The notes: generated by a model from the letters alone, not told the origin. A DNA stretch of 64,000 nt from Datisca glomerata (GCA_003255025.1 QANY01008839.1:124001-188000), one strand, 5' to 3'; counted from the first letter of the stretch, positions 24,413 to 36,676 are shown. Made by a program: numbers and translations.

Positions 24413-25889
24413 ATGTTGGTGTATCAGGACCTCCTTACTGGTATGATCCCTATTCTCAACCTTTATTTCTGTAATTACAGTAAGGTAGAGGCACCGTAGG
24501 CCGGTGCGCTATTTCGTTGTTTTTATTGCTTGGAACTTACTAAGTTAGGGTTCCGTAGATGATACATCTCTTTCCTTTAAGAATTTTGTTTGGAACTGCA
24601 ATTTAATGTGTTTTTAATGACATATGTATGAACTTTTGGATGGATTCGGATCTTGTCTATTTCTGTATTCGATGAGTAAATACATACGTGAGATCTAATG
24701 CGTAATTTATGTCCTTGCAATAGATTTGGTTTGAATTGTTTACACAAATCTACGGAATATGCTGTTACACTCCCCACCACACCACTCTCTCTCACATACC
24801 TGATTGATGCGGTGACAATTAATTGTGCCCATCGCTTGTTGCAGTAGGATCTGACGTTTCTTGATATAAAATTGACCGATTTTAATTTATATATCAGGTG
24901 ACGAGTTACTCTCGGACTCGTTTCCATACAAGGAAATTGAGAATGGAATGCTGTGGGAAGTTGAGGGAAAGGTAAGCAAACTATTGATTTGGTTCGTTTT
25001 TTTTTAATGAATTGATCGAGCAAGTAGATTTTTCGAGTTCTACTTGGTAAAGTTATGACTTTGTACATATTTTGTTACTAAGCTTTCTGTTTCTCGCCTT
25101 TCAGTTAATTGCTACTTCATACTATTGGATAATCACTTTTGAGTGCTAATTGTTTTTCTTTTTAACACTCTAGTGGGTTGTTCAAGGAGCAGTTGATGTA
25201 GACATTGGTGCAAACCCTTCTGCTGAAGGTGGAGATGATGATGAGGGTGTTGATGACCAAGCTGTCAAGGTGGTTGACATTGTCGACACTTTCCGACTTC
25301 AGGTATGTCTACTATTGCAAAGGACTCAAACATTTTTCCAGGTGTTTGTGCCTGCTATTCAACTAATATACATAGTTCGGCTATGTACAACTTTAAAGAT
25401 GAACTCAAAAGTTCATCACGTTCAGAATAGTTGCGTTAATGTAAAGTCATTGGTTTTAGTCGAATCTACCTTCTCATTTCTTAGAAGAACTATCGTCTCT
25501 CTTTCTCAGGAGCAACCTGCTTTTGACAAGAAGCAGTTTGTAACTTACATAAAGAGGTATATCAAACTTCTGTCAGCCAAGCTGGACGGGGAGATGAAGG
25601 AGAAATTCATGAAACACATTGAGGGAGCAACCAAGTTCCTACTCCCGAAGCTCAAAGACTTCCAATTGTAAGTGCCTTACACTTAGTAGTTTTCTCTTGT
25701 TACCATTCTAATACCTGTGCTTCACCGTTCTGGTCCACTTCTAGTCTGCTGATTTAGAAGTTGTTTTGCAGCTTTGTTGGGGAGAGCATGCATGATGATG
25801 GCAGTCTGGTGTTTGCCTATTACAAGGAAGGAGCTACTGACCCAACATTTCTGTACTTCGCCTATGGTCTGAAAGAAATCAAGTGCTGA
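24413..25889 (+). CDS. TCTP: Translationally controlled tumor protein homolog, copy 2
   Basis: The five exons at 24413-24440, 24898-24971, 25174-25302, 25510-25667 and 25772-25889 have exactly the lengths of copy 1 (28, 74, 129, 158 and 118 nt) and encode 168 residues ending at TGA 25887-25889. The deduced protein differs from copy 1 at only two places: residue 7 (Leu for Val) and one residue in exon 4 (EKFMKH against ENFMKH). Both TCTP signatures are intact. Intron 1 (457 nt) is unlike that of copy 1, while introns 3 and 4 are nearly the same, suggesting gene conversion over the 3' half. The role is as for copy 1. The USP gene converges from the other side. Confidence 0.95.
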
Positions 25890-26601
25890 AAACATTGATG
25901 TTGGCATTGCTTCGGAGCAGAATTTGTTCCTGTTGTCCTAGATTTTACTCTTTCCTTCTTTCTTTTAGTTTATTCTGATGGGTGGCTTGTTTTAATTTAT
26001 TGCTGGTTGTTACTGATTTTGACGGTAATTATGTTTTTGACGGGATGGAGAAGTATCATAATTTATGTATTGCCTATATTTTTTTTAACTGAGTAACTCC
26101 TTTACAATCTCTTATTAGACTTGGGGGAGTGCACACCAGGAGCTCGTAGCTTTTAGAAAGTGGACATGGTTCTTGAAATTATGAAGGGACAGTGAAATGA
26201 ACCAGGAAATTTTAAAAAATTAATACATTGCTGAAAAGCGTTGATAATTTGAAATTTATAGTGACTGACACTCTTAAATTTCAATGTGGATTTCTATGGT
26301 GAAATCTGCAACTTAAAGGTGGAGGTTTTATCAAATTCTTCAGTTTACTCCTTGTGTGACTATTCTCTAATTCTGCCCCTGAAATTTAATTATGTCTGTC
26401 TACTCATTAAGCAAATATCTCTGTGATTCGCAGAACCTACAAATATGCATGTTCTTCTATCCAATGAAGCCTCGTAGATGAATTCATAGTCACCGTAAAT
26501 ATCATTATGTATTATTGTAATTAAAAATTCAATACAAAAGCCTCAAGGTAATATATAATCGAGGCCCTTTATTTACTACAAACTAGCAGAGAGAGCTGTT
26601 T

Positions 26602-27898
26602 TTAGTTCTTGGGTTTTGATGGCTTCTTCACAATCATCACGGAGCAATGCGCATGGTGAGCACAGTAATCACTCACACTTCCCAGAACGGCCCTGCATCA
26701 ATTTTTGAATGAATCAGTTACCCATCTGAGTCTCCACAATGCATATAAATCAACCTAAAAATTGTTCTTTCAGCTAAACCTATGCGGCAACAGCCCCATT
26801 AGCAGTTATGTATAACTGGAACAAGATTAACTCCGGCGTCCGAGTGTGTATATACTCAATTCATTAATGGGTTTTCCATACTATTTTATAGAAAATCTAT
26901 GTGAGTTAAAATGTGGCTATGATATCTATAGTCTTGGAACATGTAGTTTGGAACACAAACGGTCATTAAAAAATTTCAGGCTCCATAAACTAGACTACAA
27001 AGCTCTGCAACAATTCAGAGTTCAAATAATTTGAATTCTGAATAGCGTTTAAGAAAGAAATTATGGCTTCCATAGCAGTACATAGATGTCTCTATCATTA
27101 AAAAAGTTGGGAAGCATATGGACCTTTTTACTGCACCATAACCATGGCTTCCAAGAACCAATACGGATGCATGGAATTTTTCCACAGCATCACAAAGTAC
27201 GTTTCTGGCATCACCCTCCATTACTTCAACTTGCACATTTTCCACCTGTGCAGCAATGATTTTTGTATAAGAAATACCCAAATTTAAAAACATTTATTTA
27301 ATGATAAAAGAAATTAGGAACAGCAAAACTACTTCTCTTTGATGAACTCAAGCATGTTGAAGTATGATTGAGAAAATAGAAGTGTAAAGTAATGTGAATT
27401 ATACCGATTTGCTGCAACACATATCCTTAGCTTTTTGGATGGTTCTTGCGGCTGACTTCTTCAAATCTGCATCAAGGATGGGTAAAACATCCACGGATCC
27501 TGCATTCATGATAAAACAAAAGGTTAGTATCAATATATTTAAGGTAATTACGTTAAATATTTCACCGATTCCATTTTCTCGTCAACGAAATGCAAGAAAA
27601 AATATGAAAATCACTCGTAATGATCGTATTGCAAACTCGGTATCAATTTCTTGTTGCTTTTTCAGAGTGAACAAACAGAAAATCACTAGAATCGAAAGCT
27701 AAGCCATGATTTTGATTTACCGGGTCCAGCAACGCCAAGAGCTGAACATGGAAGTGCTCTAGCATGAACAATAACAAGCTTGAATGAAGAGCTGGAATTA
27801 GCACCAAAGAAATGGTCAAGTGTCCATTGCAAGGCGTAGAAGCTATGCTCACTCTCGTCCACACCGATCACCATTACTGGCTCGTCACTCTCCGCCAT
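26602..27898 (-). CDS. Universal stress protein A-like protein, 161 aa
   Basis: The four exons on the - strand are 27898-27721, 27499-27405, 27245-27124 and 26692-26602, totalling 486 nt. The protein starts MAESDEPVMVIGVDESEHS, giving the first strand with the ATP-contacting Asp. It ends with the nucleotide-binding motif G-x2-G-x9-G-S, read across exons 3 and 4 as GSHGYGAVKRAVLGS. Both are hallmarks of ATP-binding USP domains, and the length fits a single-domain plant USP. The frame is also open upstream to an ATG at 27955, but that codon lies only about 30 bases from a TATA box, so the inner ATG is preferred. Such proteins act in the cytosol in responses to drought, hypoxia and other stress. 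It is transcribed toward TCTP copy 2, with 712 bases between the two stop codons. Confidence 0.9.
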
Positions 27899-27984
27899 TT
27901 CTGAACCAACAAGCAATTTCTTAAACCCCTCTTGCTTCTTTGTTCTCTCTTCCAAACAGTCGCTAAAATCTGGCTCGGTTCCTC

Positions 27985-27992
27985 ATTATATA
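27985..27992 (-). promoter_or_regulatory. TATA box of the USP gene
   Basis: On the - strand TATATAAT lies about 87 bases before the chosen ATG at 27898. It would place transcription start near 27955-27960, which argues against use of the ATG at 27955. Confidence 0.6.
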
Positions 27993-27999
27993 GCGAAGT

Positions 28000-28498
28000 T
28001 TTGTTACAGTGCTATTCGCTTGTATCTATAATCAGCTTTCAAACGTGTTAGAACGGACGGTCGGTTGGGGATGTAAGTAAGGTAACGGTGTTGACAATGG
28101 GGGTTGTTTGGACGGTGGTGATATGAAGAGGATTTGGTGCTGTGGAGGAATTGTTGTAGTTGATAGAAGCTTTCCCCATTTCTCCTGATGAATGCTAAAT
28201 TTAACCAACTGTAGTTACTGTACAGGAAGTTACGCCTTTGGACTCGGATGCTTCAATCTCAATCGTTGAAAGTGGTCATCAAACCAAGCTATACAATGGC
28301 TCTGTTGGCGTTGTTTTCACATTCCATGTGTCATCCAGCCTCAGCTTTGATCAGAGGGGTCAGTGCAATTGATCTACTTTCTTTTAATAAGCGATTCGAT
28401 ATCACAAAATCACTTTTCCACACAAAAAAAATCGCTAACAAATAAAAAAAATGGTAAAAGTTTTCTGTTGAACTTAGTGATCATACCATAATCTAGCT
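28000..28498. other. Region between the USP promoter and the solo LTR
   Basis: This is the 5' flank of the USP gene. A 65-codon open frame (28248-28445) has no recognisable content. Nothing else stands out. Confidence 0.4.
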
Positions 28499-28503
28499 AT
28501 AAT

Positions 28504-29195
28504 TGTGGGGATAAAAAACATATAATTTATGGCCCACTTCACATGAGGATTTAGGGCAATGCCCAACACTTATCATTTAATGAAGGCCCATAAGCCCCAG
28601 TCAAAGGCTTTAGGCGACGAACCAACTTTATAGGGCCCGAGTTCACCAAGATGACCGAGGGATCATCTTGTCTGAGGTCACCAAGATAACCGATGGCTCA
28701 TCATGTCCGAGGTCACCAGGATGACCGAGGGCTCATCATGTCCGAGGTCACCATGATGACCAATGGCTCATCATGTCCGAGGTCACCATGATGACTGAGG
28801 GCTCATCATGTCATCGGTCACCAAGATGACCGATGACTCATCATGTCCGAGGGATCATCCCTTCCGACATAATAGAAACATGAAATAATCACAAAGTTGT
28901 TTAAGTGATAAGATAATAAATAAAAATCAATTGATCTGAGGAGAATATTCTTCAAATGCTTTACTTAATCCAGTATAAATAGATGGTGACCGCTCACAAA
29001 GATGTTATGTATTCTCTCAACTCTCGATAATACACTTTTAAATACACCTTACTGGCTTGAGCGTTGGAGTGTATTAGGCTGGAGCACCACACCGATGTCG
29101 AGATAACCCTTCGTCGTTTCATTGTTTTTCAGATTATTGAGTTCATCGGGTGACACGTGACAATTATATCTGATGGTAGATTTTGAGCATTTACA
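28504..29195 (+). mobile_element. Solo LTR, 692 bp, with 5-bp target-site duplication
   Basis: The element begins TGTGGGGATAAA and ends GCATTTACA. It is flanked on both sides by ATAAT (28499-28503 and 29196-29200), an exact 5-bp target-site duplication. Inside are a TATA box (TATAAATAG, 28974-28982) and a GCTTGAGCGTTGGAGTG stretch typical of the transcribed end of plant Ty3/gypsy LTRs. There is no primer-binding site or coding region, so it is a solo LTR left by recombination between two LTRs. The exact duplication and intact ends suggest a fairly recent insertion. The lineage is inferred. Confidence 0.88.
28643..28863 (+). repeat. 35-bp minisatellite inside the solo LTR
   Basis: About six copies of a 35-base unit (GAGGTCACCAAGATGACCGA followed by TGGCTCATCATGTCC, with changes) stand head to tail. 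The array lies upstream of the LTR TATA box, a position where repeats often act as LTR enhancers; that role is inference. Confidence 0.85.
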
Positions 29196-29887
29196 ATAAT
29201 ATTTTGCTACATGCCAGTCTTGCAAATGTTAATCTTATTGCCAAAAAAATGGACTAAGATCTAAAGAAAATTTTTGCTAGATCATGATCTTACGCGTTGT
29301 CAACGAGATCATGATCTAACGCAGTTTAGCCTTTTTTCCCGTAAAAGAATTACATTTCGTTGGAAACATCTAAAGGGGTTTTTGCCTAAACTACACCCTG
29401 GAAAGTAAATTTACTAAACTATACTCCTGGCCTAATTTTTGCTGAAGTATACCCCTAGCTCATCCTCTACTTAAAATAATCACGTGAAGTTACTAGATTG
29501 CCCTTTCACGAATTTTAAATAAAAGAAAAAAAAGTAATCAAATCAGTTTTAGTTGTATATCTCTCTCACTCTCTCCTGAATACTTTTCGTCTTCATCTTC
29601 TTCTACAATTTTTTGTTTCGTTTTCTTCTTATAAAAAATCAATTTCTTTTCTTTTAAAAAATCGTCAATGCAGTGTTCTTCCATTTTCTCACTTTTTTAT
29701 TTCCATCTATGTAGGAATTTTTTCAGTGACCAAACAAGAAAGAATAGCTTAAGGAGAAGAGATGGGTATTTTTTTAGAGGGCTTGAAAAAACTTTCCAAC
29801 GATAAAAAATCGGTATTTAGGTGAAAATAGATATTTCATTGGAAGACTTAAAAAAAATTCGATGAGAAAAAATGGGTATTTTGTTGT

Positions 29888-30372
29888 ACACGATCGTCAT
29901 GTACAACATCGTGTAGTGTACATAATGATGATATGATCGTCGTATATCACATCGTCTAGTGTACACGATAACTACACGATCATCGTGTACACTACACCGT
30001 AGTGTACCACATTGTGTAGTATACACGATGACTACAAGATAGTCGTGTACACTACACATGTAGTGTATCACATCGTGTGGCGTACCCCATGACTACAAGA
30101 TCGTTGTGTATGATGATGTGCTTTTGTGATCACATGCAAGATGAATACACGATGTCTGTGTAACCATCTTGTAGATTACAAGAAAGGCACACGATATCCG
30201 TGTAACCATCTTATAGCCTACAAAAAGGGTATACGATATCCGTGTAACCATCTTGTCATCTACAATATGGGTACACGATATCTGTGTACCCATCTTGTAG
30301 TCTACAAGATGGGTACATGATAACCGTGTAACCATCTTCTAATCTAGAATATGGGTACACGATGATCGTGTA
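29888..30372. repeat. 42-bp palindromic minisatellite block in the first MULE
   Basis: Units such as GTGTAACCATCTTGTAGNYT followed by ACAAGANGGGTACACGATRTCC repeat with a period of 42 bases. This is clearest at 30140-30372, while 29888-30110 is more degenerate. Each unit is built from inverted halves (CATCTTGTAG and CTACAAGATG; TACACGAT and ATCGTGTA). As 42 is a multiple of three, repeat-bearing open frames with a 14-residue period occur on both strands; I regard these as by-products. Confidence 0.85.
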
Positions 30373-30382
30373 GACTAAATGA

Positions 30383-31305
30383 AGTGTTAAAGAATAATGA
30401 TTAGAATATATTTAATTTTATTCATTTATTTAAATATAAATTAATATGGAGGTTGAGCGTTGAAGGAGAATAAGTTGACATTTGATTTGATGTTGTATAA
30501 GAAGTGTGTTGAGGGGAAAGAATGAAGAAAAAATAATGTATACAAGAAGGGTACACGATGTTTGTGTAACCATCTTGTAGTCTATAAGAATGGTACACGA
30601 TGTCAATGTAACCATCTTGTAGTCTACAAGATGGGTACACGATGATCGTGTATGCTACATGAAATAATGATGAAGAATTAATTAGAATATATTTATTTAA
30701 ATATAAATAAATATGGAGGTTGAGTGCTGAAGGAGAATGAGTTGATATTTGATTTGATGTTGTATAAGAAGTGTGTTGGGAGGAAAGAATGGAGAAAAGT
30801 TAAGTGGATAGTGGTTCATAGTAGAGTACAAAATGGTTACACGGACATCGTGTACCATTCTTGTATACATTAAGTTTTCTTCATTCTTTCCTCCAACACC
30901 CTTCTTACACAATATCAAATCAAATGTCAACTTATTCTCCTTTAATACCCAACCTCCATATTTATTTAAATTTAAATAAATATATAAAATTAAATATATT
31001 CTAATTAATTATGTTTCAACACTGCATGTATTCTATACGATTATCATATAGACATCTTGTCTACAATATGGTTACACAGATATCGTGTACCCTTTTGTAG
31101 ACTATAAGATGGTTACATGAATATCGTGTACATTTCTTGTAGACATTAATATTTCTTCATTTTTCTCCTAAACACTTCTTATACAACATCAAATAAAATG
31201 CAACTTATTATCTTTCAACACTCAACCTCCATATTTATTTATATTTAAATAAATATAAAAAATTAAATATATTTTAAATTATTCATCTCTAATGCTTTAT
31301 GTAGT
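30383..31305. repeat. Large palindrome of AT-rich 150-bp blocks and 42-bp repeats
   Basis: A block of about 150 bases (GATTAGAATATATTTAATTT ... GAAGTGTGTTG ... GAAAGAATG) occurs at 30400-30530 and 30673-30795 in one orientation and at 30880-31015 and 31148-31290 in the other. Short stretches of the 42-bp repeat separate them. The centre of symmetry is near 30840. The 72-residue and 77-residue open frames here are repeat by-products. Confidence 0.75.
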
Positions 31306-33019
31306 CTATACGATCATCGTGTACTCATCTTGTAGACTATAAGATGGTTAAATGGACATCATGTACACATCTTATTGTTGGGGGTAATGCCCTCAAAGCA
31401 TGTGTATTGACATTTCAATATGAAATTTAATGAAAATGCATTTTTCTTATAATTATTCTTTTACATTATTGTTAAATAATTTATATAAATATCTAAAATT
31501 TCATATTCATTAATGATACTATGATCTTGTATTAGTACGAGAGTATTAGGATTATAGATAATGAATAAAATTGTCAGCAACATATTAAAATATGAAATCT
31601 TTAATGAAATATGATTTCTTAGTGAATGCACTTTATATAATAAGATTATATATGACAAGATCAATGCGAATTAATATATTTAATAATTTATGTTTATCAT
31701 AAAGATGTAATACACATCAATTTTATGATCATATGTTGATCAGTCGGAATCCTGAGTAGTCATGAACTCTTATGCATATCTATTGGATCTTTTGATTCAC
31801 CTATTAAGATTTATTTATAAAACATGCTAGTGACTTTTGTTTTGAAGATTCAGTGATGTGGGTGGCTAGGAACATAATCTTATAAGATTTAGAATCCAAG
31901 CTTTCTTGATGGATCGTATATTGGTTTCCTTAAGTGTTGATTCTGAAACTGAATGGTTATTGAGCATAAATTTATAATACGATTATAAATTAGTCATTCA
32001 CTAGTGAATTAATGGTACTTAAATATCAAGAGATAATTAGAATGGTAAAATGATATTTTTTATTGGCTCTAATTTACGAACTACTAAGTGGATGACAGAA
32101 CTACGTAAAATGATTATATGAATGGACCACACGAGATACTCTGTAAATAAATTTCATAATCACTAAGAGTGCATTTCTATATTTATAGTGGAATAATAAT
32201 AAAATTATTTAATTAAAAAATTTAATCAATAATCTAGTTTATTAGAGCTTAGGAGTATAAGTCCCCAAGTCACATTTGTACTACGCAGTATAAGGTGTGA
32301 ATATTTCAGAACATGAGATAATGACTGACTTGCAAAAATAATTTTTTATTCTAGGGCAAATATATAATTATGTCTGATTAATTAATTAATTAAATTATTT
32401 ATATTAATGTTTGGAAATTATATATAAATAGTTATACCGATTAATTTTTTAGTAATCGTTAAGTGAGACAGTATATCTATTTTGTGAAATTGGATAATGT
32501 TAAATTATTACTAAATAATAATTCAAAATTTAAATCAACTAAATCTGTTATTTGTGAACTAACAGATAAGCTAGTTGATAGGGATAATCAGATAAGCTAG
32601 TTGATAGGGATAATCAGATAAGTTAATTTTGACTGTCTTCACTCTTCTTCACTCTTCACTTGGTTTACCTATCCTCACTGGTTCTCGATTGTCTAGGTAA
32701 GGAAAATTTTAGTAATTTGATGTTTAGAAGTTCAGAAGTGAAATTGTTGAATTGGAAGTGTTTGTGGGTAGTTTATTTTTATTTCTTTTGTTTGGTAATA
32801 TTGCATTTCAAGTCATGGTTTGTTTGGCAATAATCTGTGTATGTATAACATGTTTGGAAGGTCATAAGTGAAATTGTGGTTTGTTTGGTAATATTTATCC
32901 GTGTATGTATGATAATTGATATGTTTAGAAGTCAACAAATTTAATAGTGTTTATAATTTTATATTTTTACTGATTATCATGATTCCTGAATGTATTGCAC
33001 ATTTTTTTTATATTACATG

Positions 33020-36000
33020 TAGAAATGTACAAGTGGGAGTGGAACTAAGAAAAAAAAAATTCGCTGGAACTAGGTCAGATCCGAGATGGGAACACGGCAC
33101 TGAAATTGATAATAACTTGAAAGGAGGTGAGGTGTAAATACTGTGAGGTTGTTCATTTTGGTGGAGTGTATCAACTTAAACATCATTTAGTTGGAACTAG
33201 AGATAATGTTGAGGCTTGCCTTAAAGTTCCAGAAGAAGTTAGGAAAAAGTTTTTAAGCATTCTAAACAACCAGTCAGAAGAATCATCCAAAAAAAGAAAA
33301 ACATATTGTGATTCGGAGAATGAAGATGATGTGATAATTCAAGAAGTGGGAGATTATAAAGGAAAATGTACATTGAAGGGGTTTAAGAAAAAGTCTGTAC
33401 AAACAACAATGAAACAAAAAATTGCTAGGTTTTTATATACCAGTGCTATCCCTTTTAATTAATTGTGTGAAGAATCCTGAATTCATCCAGATGATTGAAA
33501 TAATTGGTAAATGTGGGATTGGATTAAAGCCGCCATCTTATAGTGAAGTAAGAGTTACATTTTTAAATAAAGAAGTGTCTAGAACATTAACTTTACTTTA
33601 TGAGTATAGAGCAGAATGGAGGAAAATCGGTTGTACAATAATGTCTGATGGTTGGACAGATAGAAAGAGAAGATCTATTTGTAATTTTTTAGTGAATAGT
33701 CCTAAAGGTTTCGTTTTCTTATGCTCTATTGACACCTCCGATATTTCTAAAACAGCTGATAAAGTTTTTGAGATGCTTGATGAAATTGTCGAGAAAGTTG
33801 GTGAGGAAAATGTTGTACAGGTAGTGACTGACAATGCTGCCAACTATAAACTAGCTAGGGAGATGTTAATGGAGAAGAGAAAAACCTTATTTTGGACTCC
33901 TTGTGCTGCTCATTGCATAGATTTTATGCTCGAAGATTTTGAAAAAAAAACTCAAACTTCATCATGTGACAATTGCAAAGGGTAGGAATATTACTACTTT
34001 CATACATACAAGGACACTACTTCTGACTTGGTTGAGATAATTTACTAAAGGAAGAGGTTTGATCAGGCCCCTTGTGAGTATAGAGCAGAATGGAGGAAAA
34101 TCGGTTGTACAATAATGTCTGATGGTTGGACAGATAGAAAGAGAAGATCTATTTGTAATTTTTTAGTGAATAGTCCTAAAGGTTTCATTTTCTTATGCTC
34201 TATTGACACCTCAGATATTTCTAAAACGGCTGATAAAGTTTTTGAGATGCTTGATGAAATTGTCGAGAAAGTTCGTGAGGAAAATGTTGTACAGGTAATG
34301 ACTGACAATGCTGCCAACTATAAACTAGCCAGGGAGATGTTAATGGAGAAGAGGAAAACCTTATTTTGGACTCCTTGTGCTGCTCATTGCATAGATTTTA
34401 TGCTCGAAGATTTTGAAAAAAAAAACTCAAACTTCATCATGTGACAATTGCAAAGGGTAGGAAGATTACTACTTTCATATATACAAGGACACTACTTCTG
34501 ACTTGGTTGAGATAATTTACTAAAGGAAGAGGTTTGATCAGGCCCCTTGTTACTCGATTTGCTACAGCATATTTAACATTGACATGCCTAAATGATCAAA
34601 AAGGATCATTGATGACAATGTTTACATCCAATAAATGGAAGTCAAGTAGATTTGCAGCCATGCAAGAAGGGAAAAAAGTTCAAGCCATAATTTTGGATAA
34701 TCGAGGTTTTTGGCAAAATGTGGTTTCTTGTTTGAAAGGTGCAATGCCTCTCGACAAGGTTCTTAGGATGGTGGATTCCGATAAGTCAGGCCCGATGGGA
34801 TTTATCTATGAAGAAATGGATCGTGCGAAAACCAAGACACGAAATAATCTCAACAATGTGCAAAAGAAGTAAACCAATTGATTAAATACTTTCATTTACT
34901 TATTAATTCCATTCAATTTTTTTATTAATATGGATTTTTTTTTGCTTTGATGTAGTTATAAGCCTATATTGGATATAATTGATCAAAGATGGGAACTGTA
35001 ACTTCATAGACCCTTACATGCGGCAGCGCATTATATTAATCCTTATTATCATTATTGTCCTGAGTTCAAAGTTGATTCAGAAGTTAATAGAGGGCTTTAT
35101 AATTGTATTCTAGAATGGTACCTGATTATAATGAAAGAGTTAAAATTGACATGTAATTTGACTCATTCAAGTATGCGAGAGGATTATTTAGACTCGAATC
35201 GACGATCTTGACAAGAAAGAAGAAAAGTCCAGGTTTATAACTTGTTAATTATTTCCCTCGATCCTCATTGAGTTTTTGTTCTACGTTTTGAACTTGTTAT
35301 TTCGCTGCCTAATCGTGTAATATATTGAATAAAAATAGATAATTGGTGGGATTCTTATGGACATGTCCCGAATTGAAAAGATTTACAATTAGAATATTGA
35401 GTTTAACTTGTAGCTCTTCAGAATGTGAAAGGAATTGTAGTGCATTTGAGATGGTAAAGTACACTTGGTTTTGGTTTATTTAGTTATTTCTTGACACTAA
35501 TTATTTTTCAAGTTACATTAAGTTTCTAAACTATAGGTCTACTCAAAGAAGATAAATCGATTACACCAAAAGAAGATGAATGATTTGGTGTTTGTCATGT
35601 ACAATTTGAAGTTACGAGAGACACAACTAAAAAGAGATAGTGCAGCTATGCAAGTTGGTTTGATGAAGTCTCTTTAGACGATGAATTGATAACAGAAAAA
35701 GAAGATCCAGTTCTTTCAGAACCAAGCAAATGGTTTGACGTTCTTCATAGAGCTGACGGAAAAGAAACATGTGATAGTGATGACAATGAGGAGGAAGATG
35801 TCATTGCAAGTGTCATGGGATCATGTAAGCTTTTTGAATTTTTATAAGCATTTCATTGAAGAACTTTATTTGATAATATATAAATCATTATTTTTTTATA
35901 TGTACATTATACAGGTCATGAGATATTTGAAAATTTTGAGAAAACAAAAGACGTGGAACTTCATGAAGTTAGTGATAGTGATGATCTTGAGAAGGACATT

Positions 36001-36120
36001 GATGATTTTTTCATGGTGGATATCGGAGGAAGCAATCATATTGATGACAATGATGAGAAACTTGATGTGAATGACACTAATACTAATGAAGATGGAAAAC
36101 TGTTGAATGACTCTATGTAG
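33020..36120 (+). pseudogene. Degenerate hAT-family transposase (BED / DUF659 / dimerisation domain)
   Basis: The order of domains is that of plant hAT transposases. A BED zinc finger comes first (GTRSDPRWEHG and RCKYCEVVHFGGVY, through HHLVGT, 33070-33200), then DUF659 (MSDGWTDRKRRSICNFL, about 33640-33980, duplicated downstream). The middle domain follows (LVTRFATAYLTLTCL to GFIYEEMDRAK, 34540-34840), then LHRPLHAAAHYINPYYHYCPEF (35000-35060) and the C-terminal dimerisation region (LSLTCSSSECERNCSAFEM, about 35395-35455, and VYSKKINRLHQKKMNDLVFV, 35545-35610). It is dead. There is a frameshift near 33125, a TAAT insertion shifting the frame near 33465, a stop after the first DUF659 copy, a CAA-to-TAA type stop near 35000, and further breaks. 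The right transposon end is probably near 36411; the left end was not found. Confidence 0.85.
33602..34549 (+). repeat. 474-bp tandem duplication within the hAT transposase
   Basis: Positions 33602-34075 and 34076-34549 are head-to-tail copies, starting GAGTATAGAGCAGAATGG and ending GATCAGGCCCCTTGT, with only about ten differences, mostly single-base changes. The unit covers the core of DUF659 and the following sequence. It would insert about 158 residues into the protein and also contains stops. The low divergence dates it well after most of the other damage, or after the element died. Confidence 0.92.
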
Positions 36121-36676
36121 TCAAACTTGTCTAATTATCTACATTTTGATCTTGTTGTTCGAAAAAATTATATGTTTGAGATCTTGACTATTTTAAGACA
36201 TTATATATTTGATTTTTAAACCTTTATAAAATAGTGTAAAACTTGTTTCTATGTTGATTTTAGTTAGAAATTAGTTGTTAATCTATTTTGTTGAAGTGTT
36301 TCAGCTTTTTAATATTTTAATTATTAATATATAGTAGGATCTTACGATCCTCGATCCGATCCGCATGACTCTTCCACCGATCCGAGTCAAAAATATGATC
36401 CTGACAACCTTAATCTCGAAGTCCGTTGGTGGTGGGAACGCATGATCGTTGGTTTGCGAGGACACTTAGCATAGACTACAAGAGGTATATGACTCATATC
36501 CTTATATGTCTTCGATTTAATATATAAATATGTAATGGATCTTGATTGAAAAAAGTTTTTCAATAAAAAATTTAATCTTGGAATCCGTTGCGACGCGTTT
36601 TTTTATAAAAAAAAATCATTTTTAATAAATTTTTAAAAGCCCAACACTTCCGTCACACGAGCGTCGCGTTTCCAAC

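Larger units (their letters stand above)
31376..36676 (+). mobile_element. Ty1/copia-like solo LTR, interrupted by a hAT element
   Basis: The insertion begins TGTTGGGGGTAATGCC (31376) and ends CGCGTTTCCAACA (36676), giving TGTTGG/CCAACA inverted termini. It interrupts the 42-bp repeat: CTTAT precedes it and CTTGT follows it, a 5-bp duplication with one change. Sequence at 31376 to about 32690 and at about 36412-36676 reads like the two parts of a plant copia-type LTR, including the AGCTTAGGAGTATAAGTCCCC stretch and a C/G-rich 3' end. Between them lies the hAT gene. A 26-base tandem duplication sits at about 32570-32622. Classification as copia is inference. Confidence 0.6.

Noticed and set aside
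25270..25671. 133-codon frame across TCTP copy 2
   Set aside because: It reads through exon 3, intron 3 and exon 4. The spliced model gives the full TCTP protein.
28640..28865. CRISPR-like appearance of regular repeats
   Set aside because: The 35-base units abut each other without spacers and lie inside a plant solo LTR.
30093..30335. Repeat proteins with a 14-residue period on both strands, also at 50501-50812
   Set aside because: The 42-bp repeat is a multiple of three, so it opens frames by chance. There is no start context, no conservation of residues over bases and no flanking gene structure.
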